Part shown: piece after piece, positions 1-6,379 of the stretch
Position numbering within the stretch: the first letter of the stretch is position 1
Layout of the letters: every line of letters starts with the position of its first letter
Assembly (NCBI GenBank): GCA_011523315.1
Contig: WTHE01000473.1
Coordinates: 16,144-29,742, forward strand
Direction of reading: 5' to 3'
From: Candidatus Binatota bacterium
GTDB lineage: Bacteria > Desulfobacterota > Binatia > Bin18
DNA: 13,599 nt
Program-made: the position numbers and the translations under genes
Notes under the pieces: model-generated
Told to the model about the DNA's origin: nothing
Databases searched by the model: none
The model's input: the letters and a program-made list of their open reading frames with translations, nothing else

Positions 1-1895
1 CTATCTAGCCGAGTGATGATGGCCGTCCTGATATTGTCCGAGAGTTCTCCTTTGTAATCCAGCCGAGACTGGACATGTTCCTCAACCTCGTCCCGTAAGT
101 CGAGAAGGGTCGGGAAGTAACATCGTGACTCTTTCTCTTCGTACCGTTGTTCATCCGGTTGACCGTCGGGGTCGGAGAGTTGCGGATGCGTGCCAGTAGT
201 CAGGTCCCATCCGCGCTTCTGATAGATGTTGTGAAGACACTGCTCGACAATGTACGGCATAGGGCCGTAGAGCGAAAAGCTGGCGTTGAAAATTGCCTTG
301 AGATAGTCGATATGAACGCCCGCCGGCACACCAGGCATGATATGGAAAGGGTTCAATCTTAGTGGTGCGATTGAGGTATCTCCAGGTGTGTAGATACGCA
401 ATTGTCCTTCCAGCGAGGGGCAACCGAGCAGTTGGCGATAGTCTCGCTTCGCCGACTCCAATACGAGAAAAGGGACATCAGACGCTGCCAGGATTTCCTT
501 GACGGTCGTGGTCTTTCCTGCGCCTGTCAGGCCGCACACGAACAAGTGCTTTGCGAGACCGGTCGGACCGAGACGCACGTCAACGCCTTCAAGTGGACGG
601 CCGTGGTCGCAGACATGACCCAGGGAATGGCCCTCGTCAAGCGCGATGGGGTGAGCATCCGTTAGGCTCAAGGCGGGTGTCCGACGAATCTCATATCCAG
701 GCAGGTCCTCGGATGGTGGCGCGGATATAGATGCCAACTCTTCGCTGGTCAGATAGGACGCGAGGCTGCGTGGGAATACGGGACTCACCTTGTCTTCCTT
801 AGGGAGAAGTAACGGGCGGTCACTGTTGAGGTCCGCGGGATATGCACGCGGAGGGACTGCGTCGGTACTGGGCTTGGCCAATTCTCCCAACAGGGCACCG
901 GCCAGAATGTCGCGTCCAGGCTGTGTGGTTGTAGCAAAGGTAATGGAGGTCTCCCACAAGCCGACATTGGCTGCCTTCATCAGCCGGTCGCCGTGGTGTT
1001 GGGCAAGGCGTTCTAGCTCCAGCGCCATGCTGTTCTGCTCCTCCCGTGAAAGACTCTCGCTCCAATGATACTCACCTCCGATGCCTATCGTCTTGCCTTG
1101 GTTTACTGTCTTCTGGCGGGATTCTGAGAGCTGGCCGCCAACGATCATGCTTTTCAGCCGCGAGACGATGTGAGGACCTTCTGTTGTTGTCCTTGAGCGT
1201 GCTGCGCCTTCGGTCCTGTCCTCATGCCATGAATGTGACTCGCCACCTTCACGTTGACTCGTGCGCCGCGACATCTTGTGGCATTTATCCTGTACATCCC
1301 AGACAGCGCGCAGTTGCCCGGTTAGCTCGCCCCGCGCCACTGGCCGAGATATCAAGAGCAATGTGTATTCCTCTCCGTACATGGCCCTCAATATGGCGGG
1401 GAGACTGAAGTGCTGCCGTTCGTCGTCAATCTTGAGCGTGGGTATACCGGCAATGAGCCCACCATGGGTCTTACCTGCTGTGAAGGACTCAACGGTTGTC
1501 GTCTCCTCGAACTGAAGGTTGAGACCGGGAAGCAGACCTCTTAGTCTCCGCTCGAACACATACGGATCACTTTCACCCGTATCGCCTGCCGTCATGAAGC
1601 CGAGATAGAGCGAAACACCAGAACGGGAGCCAACGGCTGCGGTGAGAACGGTCCATCCTGCACTGTGGGCGGCAGACAGGACGCTTCGGTAGCGCTGCTC
1701 GATGAATCGCTGAGTATCGTCTATATCGTCAGGTAAAACCGCTGAGGAAGCTCTGAAAAGATAGAATCTACGGAGCAATCCCCCGGCCTTGGCTGGGGCG
1801 GCCTCTATGTAGGGAGCAAGGGCGTCACCAGGAGACGCCTCCACAAAGGGGAGCATCTCACGGACAGCCTTTTCTATCTCAATGCCTTGATCCAC
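1..1895 (-). CDS. HerA/VirB4-like P-loop ATPase (DUF87 type), 3' end beyond the window
   Basis: This minus-strand reading frame stays open from a GTG at 1895 to base 1, giving 631 residues and no stop inside the window. A Walker A motif, GLTGAGKT, spans residues 455-462 with Lys461. It is followed by a conserved-looking stretch: residues 475-490 carry FLVLESAKRDYRQLL, then RLNPF, HIDYLKAIFNASF and YGPMPYIVEQ. I recognise this as the hallmark of large bacterial DUF87/HerA-like or VirB4-like 'ATP-binding proteins'. Walker B and the arginine finger would lie beyond the window. About 440 residues precede the ATPase core. They include a Ser/Thr/Arg-rich hydrophilic stretch (about 209-240) and are otherwise unrecognised. 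The GTG shares one base with the stop of the upstream gene, and AAGGAGG lies about 10 bases before it, so translation is probably coupled. It is the third gene of the dynamin-like cassette. The likely role is an ATP-driven nucleic-acid or protein motor (inferred). Confidence 0.9.
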   Translation of the reverse strand, partial: MDQGIEIEKAVREMLPFVEASPGDALAPYIEAAPAKAGGLLRRFYLFRASSAVLPDDIDDTQRFIEQRYRSVLSAAHSAGWTVLTAAVGSRSGVSLYLGFMTAGDTGESDPYVFERRLRGLLPGLNLQFEETTTVESFTAGKTHGGLIAGIPTLKIDDERQHFSLPAILRAMYGEEYTLLLISRPVARGELTGQLRAVWDVQDKCHKMSRRTSQREGGESHSWHEDRTEGAARSRTTTEGPHIVSRLKSMIVGGQLSESRQKTVNQGKTIGIGGEYHWSESLSREEQNSMALELERLAQHHGDRLMKAANVGLWETSITFATTTQPGRDILAGALLGELAKPSTDAVPPRAYPADLNSDRPLLLPKEDKVSPVFPRSLASYLTSEELASISAPPSEDLPGYEIRRTPALSLTDAHPIALDEGHSLGHVCDHGRPLEGVDVRLGPTGLAKHLFVCGLTGAGKTTTVKEILAASDVPFLVLESAKRDYRQLLGCPSLEGQLRIYTPGDTSIAPLRLNPFHIMPGVPAGVHIDYLKAIFNASFSLYGPMPYIVEQCLHNIYQKRGWDLTTGTHPQLSDPDGQPDEQRYEEKESRCYFPTLLDLRDEVEEHVQSRLDYKGELSDNIRTAIITRLD

Positions 1896-2539
1896 TAGGC
1901 TATTTCCTCCTTCGCTCGTTTCCCACCGTCCTGAAATTCCTCGAAGGCTGTGACAAAGTATTCTTCAACATTTTCCAGCCATGAAGATACCTGTTGCTCT
2001 GATTGCGTCACGTAATCGTTCACCTCGTTCCGGAGCCGCTGGAGAGCGGTGCTGGCGGTGGCTGTGTGAGCGATTCGGAAGGCGGCCGCAGAAGCGACAA
2101 GGATGGCTGCTCCTCCCACGAGGCGAGGGATAAGTCCGCTCAGCAACAGCGCGGTCATGAGTACGCCGACGGAGGCTGTCACACCTGTCGCAACCCCACC
2201 AGCTATCACCCGCGGGTCAAATGAAAATTCCAGAGATTCAGGCTCTAGAGAGAAAGATTCCTTGATGCGACTCTGTAGGTCGAGGTCATAGAATTCATTT
2301 TTGACCGCCGTCGGGGCGTCGGCTAATGCTGCTATTGCATCCTCCATCAGGTAGTTCAGCAAGGTGTCGAGAAGAAGCTGAGTCTTCGCAACGACCAGCG
2401 TCGGCGCGTGATTAACAAGCCGCCACCGCTCCTGATCAACATCCGCACCGGCTTCAAGATGGCGGCTCAAATTCTCGCGCAGCTTGTTAAACTCCTCGCG
2501 TGTATCTTCCGTGATCCGCTTTGTCGCTCGACGGTTCAT
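1895..2539 (-). CDS. Two-helix membrane protein of the dynamin cassette, 214 aa
   Basis: I recognise no named family. The N-terminal 110 residues are hydrophilic and helical-looking. Two closely spaced hydrophobic segments follow at about 111-136 and 138-158, joined by a very short turn containing Pro138-Arg139. A further predicted-helical, acidic C-terminal tail runs from 160 to 214. The plan of helices, hydrophobic hairpin, helices recalls the trunk-and-paddle part of bacterial dynamin-like proteins, which here would be supplied by a separate polypeptide. That comparison is inference. The start overlaps the stop of the upstream GTPase gene (ATGA), and GGGGGA sits six bases before the ATG. 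Its own stop overlaps the GTG of the ATPase gene. Stoichiometric expression and a shared membrane complex are therefore likely. Confidence 0.85.
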   Translation of the reverse strand: MNRRATKRITEDTREEFNKLRENLSRHLEAGADVDQERWRLVNHAPTLVVAKTQLLLDTLLNYLMEDAIAALADAPTAVKNEFYDLDLQSRIKESFSLEPESLEFSFDPRVIAGGVATGVTASVGVLMTALLLSGLIPRLVGGAAILVASAAAFRIAHTATASTALQRLRNEVNDYVTQSEQQVSSWLENVEEYFVTAFEEFQDGGKRAKEEIA

Positions 2540-4470
2540 CGGATATCCCCCAACATGTCGTTGATCCGAGTCACCTCAGTCGCGATGTCTTCTTCTTTCT
2601 GCTTTGTGACAGCAATGTCTGCTAATATCTGGGCGTTCTCGGCCTTGCTCTTCTCGATGTCCTTCAGCGTTCTTGTGCGCGAAGCGATCAGGGTCTTCAG
2701 ATCTGACCGGAAGCTCTTCTCGTAGTTAGCGACGAGACTTGACACGAGATTCGGGCAGTCCTCCGATTTCTCCTCTATGATTTTCGTGGCGTCGCTTTGG
2801 AAGTTAGACAGATGTTTGTTGTCGCTATACTTGGTTTTCTCCTCTGTGAATTTCTTTAGGCCGAGAGTGAATATTTTCTGCGTCCATTCCCAGGCTCCTC
2901 TGGGACTTCTCGGCACGTCATATCTGCTGTACGCTTCTTTCTTTGCTTTGATATCAATAGCCGAAGTATCGACAGTCGGCATGGTGATACTATACTTGGC
3001 CTTGAATTCCCCTCCTAGTCGCTCTGACTCCTCTTTGAATCGAATCCTTATCTCCGCCGCCACGTCATCGCAGAGCGAGCGGATTGAGTTGCTAAAGTTT
3101 TCAAGCTCCCTTTTGGCTGCGTCGAGAGATGCTGCGCTCCTAATTTGGCTGATATGCTCGTCTCTGATCTTTTTAAGTTTCTGATGATACGAGGCACTCG
3201 TTCCGCTGTAGTTCTTCTTGACCTCCCGACCGAACTCGTTCATCGAGAATTGATACTCGTCCAACTGGCCCCGATACTCGTTGATATCGTTCTCGAAGGT
3301 CTGCGGGTTTTTCTTCTTCTTTTCCCACACGGCGAGATCCTGTTCATAGTGCGCGGTCTGGTTGCTGTATCCACTCTTCACTGAATCGAGAAGACCCGAG
3401 AGTTGAATCCACGGCGCCCGGCTTGAGAAATCGTCAATAAGGCGCTCCATTTCGTCGAAGTTCGATAATTTGCGCAGTTCAGACTGAACGACCTCGCGAT
3501 CGGAATCGTATCCAATATCATCAAGGACATTGTTCAGCAGCCTCCGTTTGGCTTCGAAAGTACTCGCTTCGTCGCCCTTCTTATCTGATTTTAAATCCTG
3601 CTCTTGTTGACGGTAGTGCTCCTTGAGTGAGGTCGCAGAGCCGAATTCCTTAATCTCGTCGGAAACGATTTTGAGTAGAGAGTCCACATGCAGAATTCGA
3701 TCCTGGTTGATCTCCTTAGTGTACAGTCTGCGGGCTTCTTTGACTTTCATATCGATGTCGTCGCTTGAATTTTTCCCGCTTTTGGTCAGAACCAGGAATA
3801 ATGTCTCCCGAGTGTGCTCAGGTACGACCTTATTTACGAAGTTGCCAAAGGAAGCACTCTCAACCGGAGAATCGAGCGAATGGACGAACAGTACAGCGTT
3901 AGCTTCTCGGATATACCCGTGAGTAGCATCCTGGAAGCCGCCTACGGCATTGACGCCTGGGCTGTCAACAAGACGTAATCCATCAAAGGCGTACTTGAGC
4001 GGGAAGCCAAATGTGATTTTGACAGGAATATCCGTGGAGGACCGACCTTTCTCGTGCTCCTGGCTACTTCGGTATTCATCCTTGACCGCTCCAACCTGTC
4101 GCAGGTAGTCAGATGCCTCGTCTAGGTCAGGTGTGCTGGGGTCGTCGTACATCGTTTGAGAATGTCCATCGGTGTAGTGAACCTCGACATATTTCTTCTC
4201 AGACTTGCATATCTCGACGATGACGCTCGAAGTCTGCAAGACACCGGTCGGCAGAACATGCTCTCCGAGGAGCGCATTGATAAGTGTAGACTTCCCAGCC
4301 TTCGCTTCCCCCACCACAGCGAGAACATATCGGCCGTCTTCCACTTCCTTGATACGGGTTTTCAGGAATTCGACATCAATCCCGTCCTCAGTATCGCCAC
4401 GGAAGCGGAGATACCGCTCGCATACATCCAAAACCGCGATCTTCGCATCCTCGTAACGCTTACCAATCAT
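2536..4470 (-). CDS. Dynamin-like GTPase, 644 aa
   Basis: This is a large GTPase of the bacterial dynamin-like class. The G1/P-loop is GEAKAGKS at residues 54-61 (Lys60, Ser61), followed by TLINALLG. A Thr in LPTG (about 73-76) can serve as G2. G3 is DSPG at 169-172. The G4 position reads TKSG at 229-232 after the strand LFLVL, so the usual Asp of (N/T)KxD is Gly. Long charged helical regions follow (about 290-350, 365-480 and 565-640), as expected of neck and trunk bundles, with a short tryptophan-containing hydrophobic patch near 526-540. I see no strong transmembrane segment, and the hydrophobic hairpin is on the next gene. The family oligomerises on membranes and remodels them with GTP hydrolysis (family knowledge). 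The gene is visibly less GC-rich than glnA, which suggests acquisition by transfer. A weak GGGAA site precedes the ATG by eight bases. Confidence 0.93.
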   Translation of the reverse strand: MIGKRYEDAKIAVLDVCERYLRFRGDTEDGIDVEFLKTRIKEVEDGRYVLAVVGEAKAGKSTLINALLGEHVLPTGVLQTSSVIVEICKSEKKYVEVHYTDGHSQTMYDDPSTPDLDEASDYLRQVGAVKDEYRSSQEHEKGRSSTDIPVKITFGFPLKYAFDGLRLVDSPGVNAVGGFQDATHGYIREANAVLFVHSLDSPVESASFGNFVNKVVPEHTRETLFLVLTKSGKNSSDDIDMKVKEARRLYTKEINQDRILHVDSLLKIVSDEIKEFGSATSLKEHYRQQEQDLKSDKKGDEASTFEAKRRLLNNVLDDIGYDSDREVVQSELRKLSNFDEMERLIDDFSSRAPWIQLSGLLDSVKSGYSNQTAHYEQDLAVWEKKKKNPQTFENDINEYRGQLDEYQFSMNEFGREVKKNYSGTSASYHQKLKKIRDEHISQIRSAASLDAAKRELENFSNSIRSLCDDVAAEIRIRFKEESERLGGEFKAKYSITMPTVDTSAIDIKAKKEAYSRYDVPRSPRGAWEWTQKIFTLGLKKFTEEKTKYSDNKHLSNFQSDATKIIEEKSEDCPNLVSSLVANYEKSFRSDLKTLIASRTRTLKDIEKSKAENAQILADIAVTKQKEEDIATEVTRINDMLGDIR

Positions 4471-4493
4471 GATGTCGTTCCCGTGCCTGGACG

Positions 4494-4523
4494 ATTATCT
4501 TTCTGTTGCTTACCTGTGGCCAA
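4494..4523 (-). promoter_or_regulatory. Candidate sigma-70 promoter of the dynamin cassette
   Basis: Read on the minus strand there is TTGGCC (4523-4518), an 18-base spacer, and GATAAT (4499-4494), which differs from TATAAT at one position. Transcription would begin near 4487, leaving a leader of about 17 bases that holds the weak GGGAA ribosome site of the GTPase gene. No competing gene lies between. The assignment rests on consensus match alone. Confidence 0.5.
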
Positions 4524-4565
4524 CTTGGGCGATATTCCTGAGCGTACGATTATGAGTCTGTCCAG

Positions 4566-4655
4566 TCACATGGACCGGACAACCAGCCAGGCAGGCCCGC
4601 CGACCATCACAAAAGCCAATAGACCACCAATAAGGCCAATCGTCTCATAGCTCAT
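4566..4655 (-). CDS. Possible 29-aa single-pass membrane peptide
   Basis: A short open frame, ATG to TGA, encodes 29 residues beginning MSYETIGLIGG. A hydrophobic core covers residues 6-26 (LIGGLLAFVMV, then GGPAWLVV) and a basic R27 follows. GGGGGA lies about six bases upstream of the ATG, a credible ribosome-binding site. It points the same way as the dynamin cassette and ends about 95 bases before the GTPase start, so it could be the first gene of the cassette or an independent micro-membrane protein. I know of no homologue. A chance open frame of this size is possible, but the combination of a good ribosome site and a clean transmembrane profile makes it worth recording. Confidence 0.4.
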   Translation of the reverse strand: MSYETIGLIGGLLAFVMVGGPAWLVVRSM

Positions 4656-4675
4656 GGTGTTTCCCCCAGCGTGCT

Positions 4676-4702
4676 GTCGGATTACGCTTCGCTAATCCGA
4701 CC
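4676..4702 (+). repeat. REP-like palindrome, copy 1
   Basis: GTCGGATTA and TAATCCGAC form a perfect 9-bp inverted repeat around CGCTTCGC. On the minus strand the loop contains GCGAAGC, a sequence known to form an unusually stable mini-hairpin in DNA. The palindrome family with core GTCGGxTTAGCGAAGCGTAA is widespread as intergenic repeats in bacteria. The element overlaps the end of the NUDIX gene and supplies its last codons and TAG stop. A second, diverged copy lies in inverse orientation at 6345-6371 (22 of 27 positions identical). Confidence 0.75.
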
Positions 4703-5264
4703 TACCGGCCAGCAGGTCGTACCAGTGAAAGGCTACGACGACCAGGGCGTGGGTGATCTGTCCGCGACGAATGAGGTCTGGGATATCGGCCAGCGGGACC
4801 AGAACGACCTCGGTTTCCTCGGTCGTATCAAAGTGGGTCTCAAACCGTTTCTGGACGTTGCGGGCCACAAAGCTGTGGCAGCGGTTGGCCTGAATGGCCG
4901 GGTTGGGATGGATCGCACCCAGGGCGGTCACCTCAGCCGAGTCATAGCCGGTCTCTTCCTGCATCTCGCGCCGGGCGGCGTGGAGTGGGGAGGGGTCTTC
5001 CGCATCGACCATACCGCCCGGAATCTCCAGCGTCATGGCCTCGACCCCGTGCCGGTACTGCCGAATCAACACCACCTGTTCGTCGGCGGTCAGCGGAATG
5101 ATGTTCACCCAGTCGCCCGCCTCCAGGACGTAGAAATCGTGTCCCCGGCCGGTCCGGGGGGAGCGTTTATGGTCTTCCCGGAGCGAGAAGATGCGACACG
5201 AATAGACGATCTGAGAGCGGAGACGTTGCCAGGCTTTAAGCGTAGTTGAGCCGTCGGAACTCAT
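4692..5264 (-). CDS. NUDIX hydrolase, ADP-ribose pyrophosphatase-like, 190 aa
   Basis: A NUDIX box lies at about residues 82-108: GGMVDAED, then AARREMQEETGY. It provides the REUXEEXGU core with metal-binding glutamates at 100, 103 and 104. The stretch between the glycines and RE is one residue longer than the canonical G-x5-E-x7-RE spacing. The upstream VLIRQYRHGVEAMTLEIPGG is typical of ADP-ribose/nucleoside-diphosphate-sugar pyrophosphatases, which split X-O-P-P-Y substrates with Mg2+. Specificity cannot be fixed from sequence alone. The gene lies 15 bases downstream of the CoA-binding gene on the same strand, so an operon is likely. Its final residues GRSD and the stop are encoded by the REP-like palindrome. 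Start: ATG with GGGAC seven bases upstream. Confidence 0.9.
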   Translation of the reverse strand: MSSDGSTTLKAWQRLRSQIVYSCRIFSLREDHKRSPRTGRGHDFYVLEAGDWVNIIPLTADEQVVLIRQYRHGVEAMTLEIPGGMVDAEDPSPLHAARREMQEETGYDSAEVTALGAIHPNPAIQANRCHSFVARNVQKRFETHFDTTEETEVVLVPLADIPDLIRRGQITHALVVVAFHWYDLLAGRSD

Positions 5265-5279
5265 GCCGCGTCCCGGCGA

Positions 5280-5696
5280 CTAAAAGAGGCGGCGATACTC
5301 AATCGCCGGACACCGATCCATCACCACCGTCAGCCCGGCCTGCTGGGCTTTGCGGGCGGCGGCCTCGTCAATGACGTCGAGTTGGAGCCAGAGAATCGAC
5401 GCTCGCTCGGCAATGGCTTCGTCGGCGATCTGAGCCACGAACTCCGAACGGCGGAACACGTCAACCATATCGACCGGCTCGGGAATGTCGCTCAGGCTGG
5501 CGTAGCAGCGCTGGCCGAGGATCTCCCGGCAGTTGGGGTTGACCGGGATGACGGTGTGGCCCCTGGCCTGGAGTAGGGCGGCAATCTGGTGGCTGTCGCG
5601 GTCCGGGTTGGGCGAACAGCCGATCACGGCAATCGTTTTAGGCGTGGCCAGAATGTCGTAAATTGCGGGATCCGACGGGTTTTCAAAGGTGTGCAT
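5280..5696 (-). CDS. CoA-binding (YccU/COG1832-type) protein, 138 aa
   Basis: This is a compact Rossmann-type CoA-binding domain with no catalytic partner. Diagnostic segments are the nucleotide-binding strand and loop KTIAVIGCSPNPDRDS (residues 20-35), VIPVNPNCREILG (49-61), YASLSDIPEPVDMVDVFRR (65-83), the strand ILWLQLDV (101-108), and the ending VVMDRCPAIEYRRL (124-137). The length matches the stand-alone family, which is homologous to the N-terminal domain of succinyl-CoA synthetase alpha and protein acyltransferases. The biological role of the stand-alone form is poorly defined. The NUDIX gene follows 15 bases downstream. No good ribosome site is visible before the ATG. Just upstream lies a fossil of a phosphatase gene end, so this start region may have been rearranged. 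Confidence 0.92.
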   Translation of the reverse strand: MHTFENPSDPAIYDILATPKTIAVIGCSPNPDRDSHQIAALLQARGHTVIPVNPNCREILGQRCYASLSDIPEPVDMVDVFRRSEFVAQIADEAIAERASILWLQLDVIDEAAARKAQQAGLTVVMDRCPAIEYRRLF

Positions 5697-5702
5697 GGGC
5701 CA

Positions 5703-5740
5703 AGCTTAGCAGATCGTCAAAGGCATTTTCCAGACAAGGG
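5703..5740 (-). pseudogene. Fossil 3' end of a low-molecular-weight phosphatase gene
   Basis: Read on the minus strand these bases encode CLENAFDDLLSLA. This matches CLENSFDDLLSLS near the end of the intact phosphatase encoded at 6904-6380. At DNA level the two segments agree at about 29 of 37 positions, and many differences fall at third codon positions, so the fossil is a diverged homologue rather than a fresh duplication. Homology begins abruptly at the Cys codon and nothing of the rest of the gene remains. It abuts the CoA-binding gene. Confidence 0.6.
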
Positions 5741-5747
5741 CGCAGGG

Positions 5748-5767
5748 TTGACAGTTTTCAGGAAAAC
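5748..5767 (+). promoter_or_regulatory. TTGACA element and 14-bp palindrome: promoter/operator of the toxin-antitoxin pair
   Basis: A consensus -35 hexamer, TTGACA (5748-5753), is followed at once by the perfect palindrome GTTTTC-AG-GAAAAC (5754-5767), which fills most of the expected spacer. No good -10 hexamer is seen at 17 bases (AAAGCT). The antitoxin ATG follows 16 bases after the palindrome. An inverted repeat inside the promoter is the usual site of autorepression by RHH antitoxins with their toxin. The assignment is inferred from position and symmetry. Confidence 0.5.
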
Positions 5768-5783
5768 CAGAAAGCTAGGAACC

Positions 5784-6008
5784 ATGAAATCCTTAAAACT
5801 CAGTTTTGACTTCCGCGACCAGCCACAGCTCGTCGAGATGTTGCGCGTTCAGGCTGCGCGGGAAGGGACAACGCAAAAAGCGATTGTCGTGAGCGCCCTC
5901 GAATCCTATTTCGCCCATAAGCTGGAATCGACATTCGTCCTCACAGCTGCGGAACGATCCTTCCAAGAATGGGATAATGAGGACGATCAGGTGTATGACT
6001 CCCTTTGA
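5784..6008 (+). CDS. Ribbon-helix-helix-like antitoxin, 74 aa
   Basis: This small acidic-tailed protein sits immediately upstream of a PemK/MazF-family toxin. The N-terminal strand KSLKLSFDF, then a helix [13 protein letters not shown] and [19 protein letters not shown] (29-47), has the strand-helix-helix pattern and the 'GTTQ..IV..AL..Y' spacing of RHH repressors that bind DNA as dimers. The C-terminal third (about 55-74, with EWDNEDDQ) is acidic, as expected for a toxin-wrapping tail. I chose the ATG at 5784. An in-frame ATG at 5589 would place the start inside the opposite-strand CoA-binding gene and upstream of the promoter-like element. AGGA lies just three bases before the ATG. Its end overlaps the toxin start by 14 bp. 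Confidence 0.85.
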   Translation: MKSLKLSFDFRDQPQLVEMLRVQAAREGTTQKAIVVSALESYFAHKLESTFVLTAAERSFQEWDNEDDQVYDSL

Positions 6009-6354
6009 TATCGTATTGGTTCCATTCCCGTTCACGGATCTGAGCCGGACGAAGCAACGACCGTGCTTGATCCTTGCAACAACAAGGCCGAGAGGGTTGG
6101 ACGAACACTATGTGGTCGCCATGATGACGAGCCACCTGCGCGGTCTCCGTTTCGTCTCCGATGTTGTCCTCCGAGAATGGGAGAATGCAGGGCTGCCGAA
6201 GCCTACGCTCGTTCGTCTCGCGAAGCTCGTCACCATAGACAGAAGTCTCGTCCGCAGAAAAATCGGACGGCTTCACGCCGCTGACCAAAAAGCGGTACAG
6301 AAAAGTTTTCGCGCCTTATTTTCCCTTCTTTACGAAGTCGGCTCAGTCGGATGA
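5995..6354 (+). CDS. PemK/MazF-family endoribonuclease toxin, 119 aa
   Basis: The sequence opens [23 protein letters not shown], the standard first strand and basic loop of MazF/PemK toxins, and continues with CLILAT. Later come [10 protein letters not shown] and [15 protein letters not shown], matching the second conserved region. Members cut mRNA at short sequence motifs and are neutralised by the adjacent antitoxin. The start at 5995 is preferred over the in-frame ATG at 5977 because the family begins with this DIVLVPFPF segment close to the N-terminus; the frame overlaps the antitoxin by 14 bp. The last residues, VGSVG, and the TGA stop lie within the second REP-like element. All family landmarks are present, so the toxin looks intact. 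Confidence 0.9.
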   Translation: MTPFDIVLVPFPFTDLSRTKQRPCLILATTRPRGLDEHYVVAMMTSHLRGLRFVSDVVLREWENAGLPKPTLVRLAKLVTIDRSLVRRKIGRLHAADQKAVQKSFRALFSLLYEVGSVG

Positions 6355-6371
6355 GTGGAGCGTAAGCCGAC
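6345..6371 (-). repeat. REP-like palindrome, diverged copy 2
   Basis: Read on the minus strand this begins GTCGGCTTACGCT and ends ATCCGACT. It matches the copy at 4676-4702 at 22 of 27 positions, in inverse orientation. The wider region also holds a separate short inverted repeat, GTCGGCT (6337-6343) with AGCCGAC (6365-6371). It encodes the C-terminal residues and stop of the toxin. It may also act as a weak terminator between the convergent toxin and phosphatase genes. Confidence 0.55.
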
Positions 6372-6379
6372 CCCCAAGA

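Noticed and set aside
5589..5783. Upstream start for the antitoxin
   Set aside because: It would begin inside the opposite-strand CoA-binding gene and upstream of the promoter/operator-like element. The RHH strand begins at 5784.
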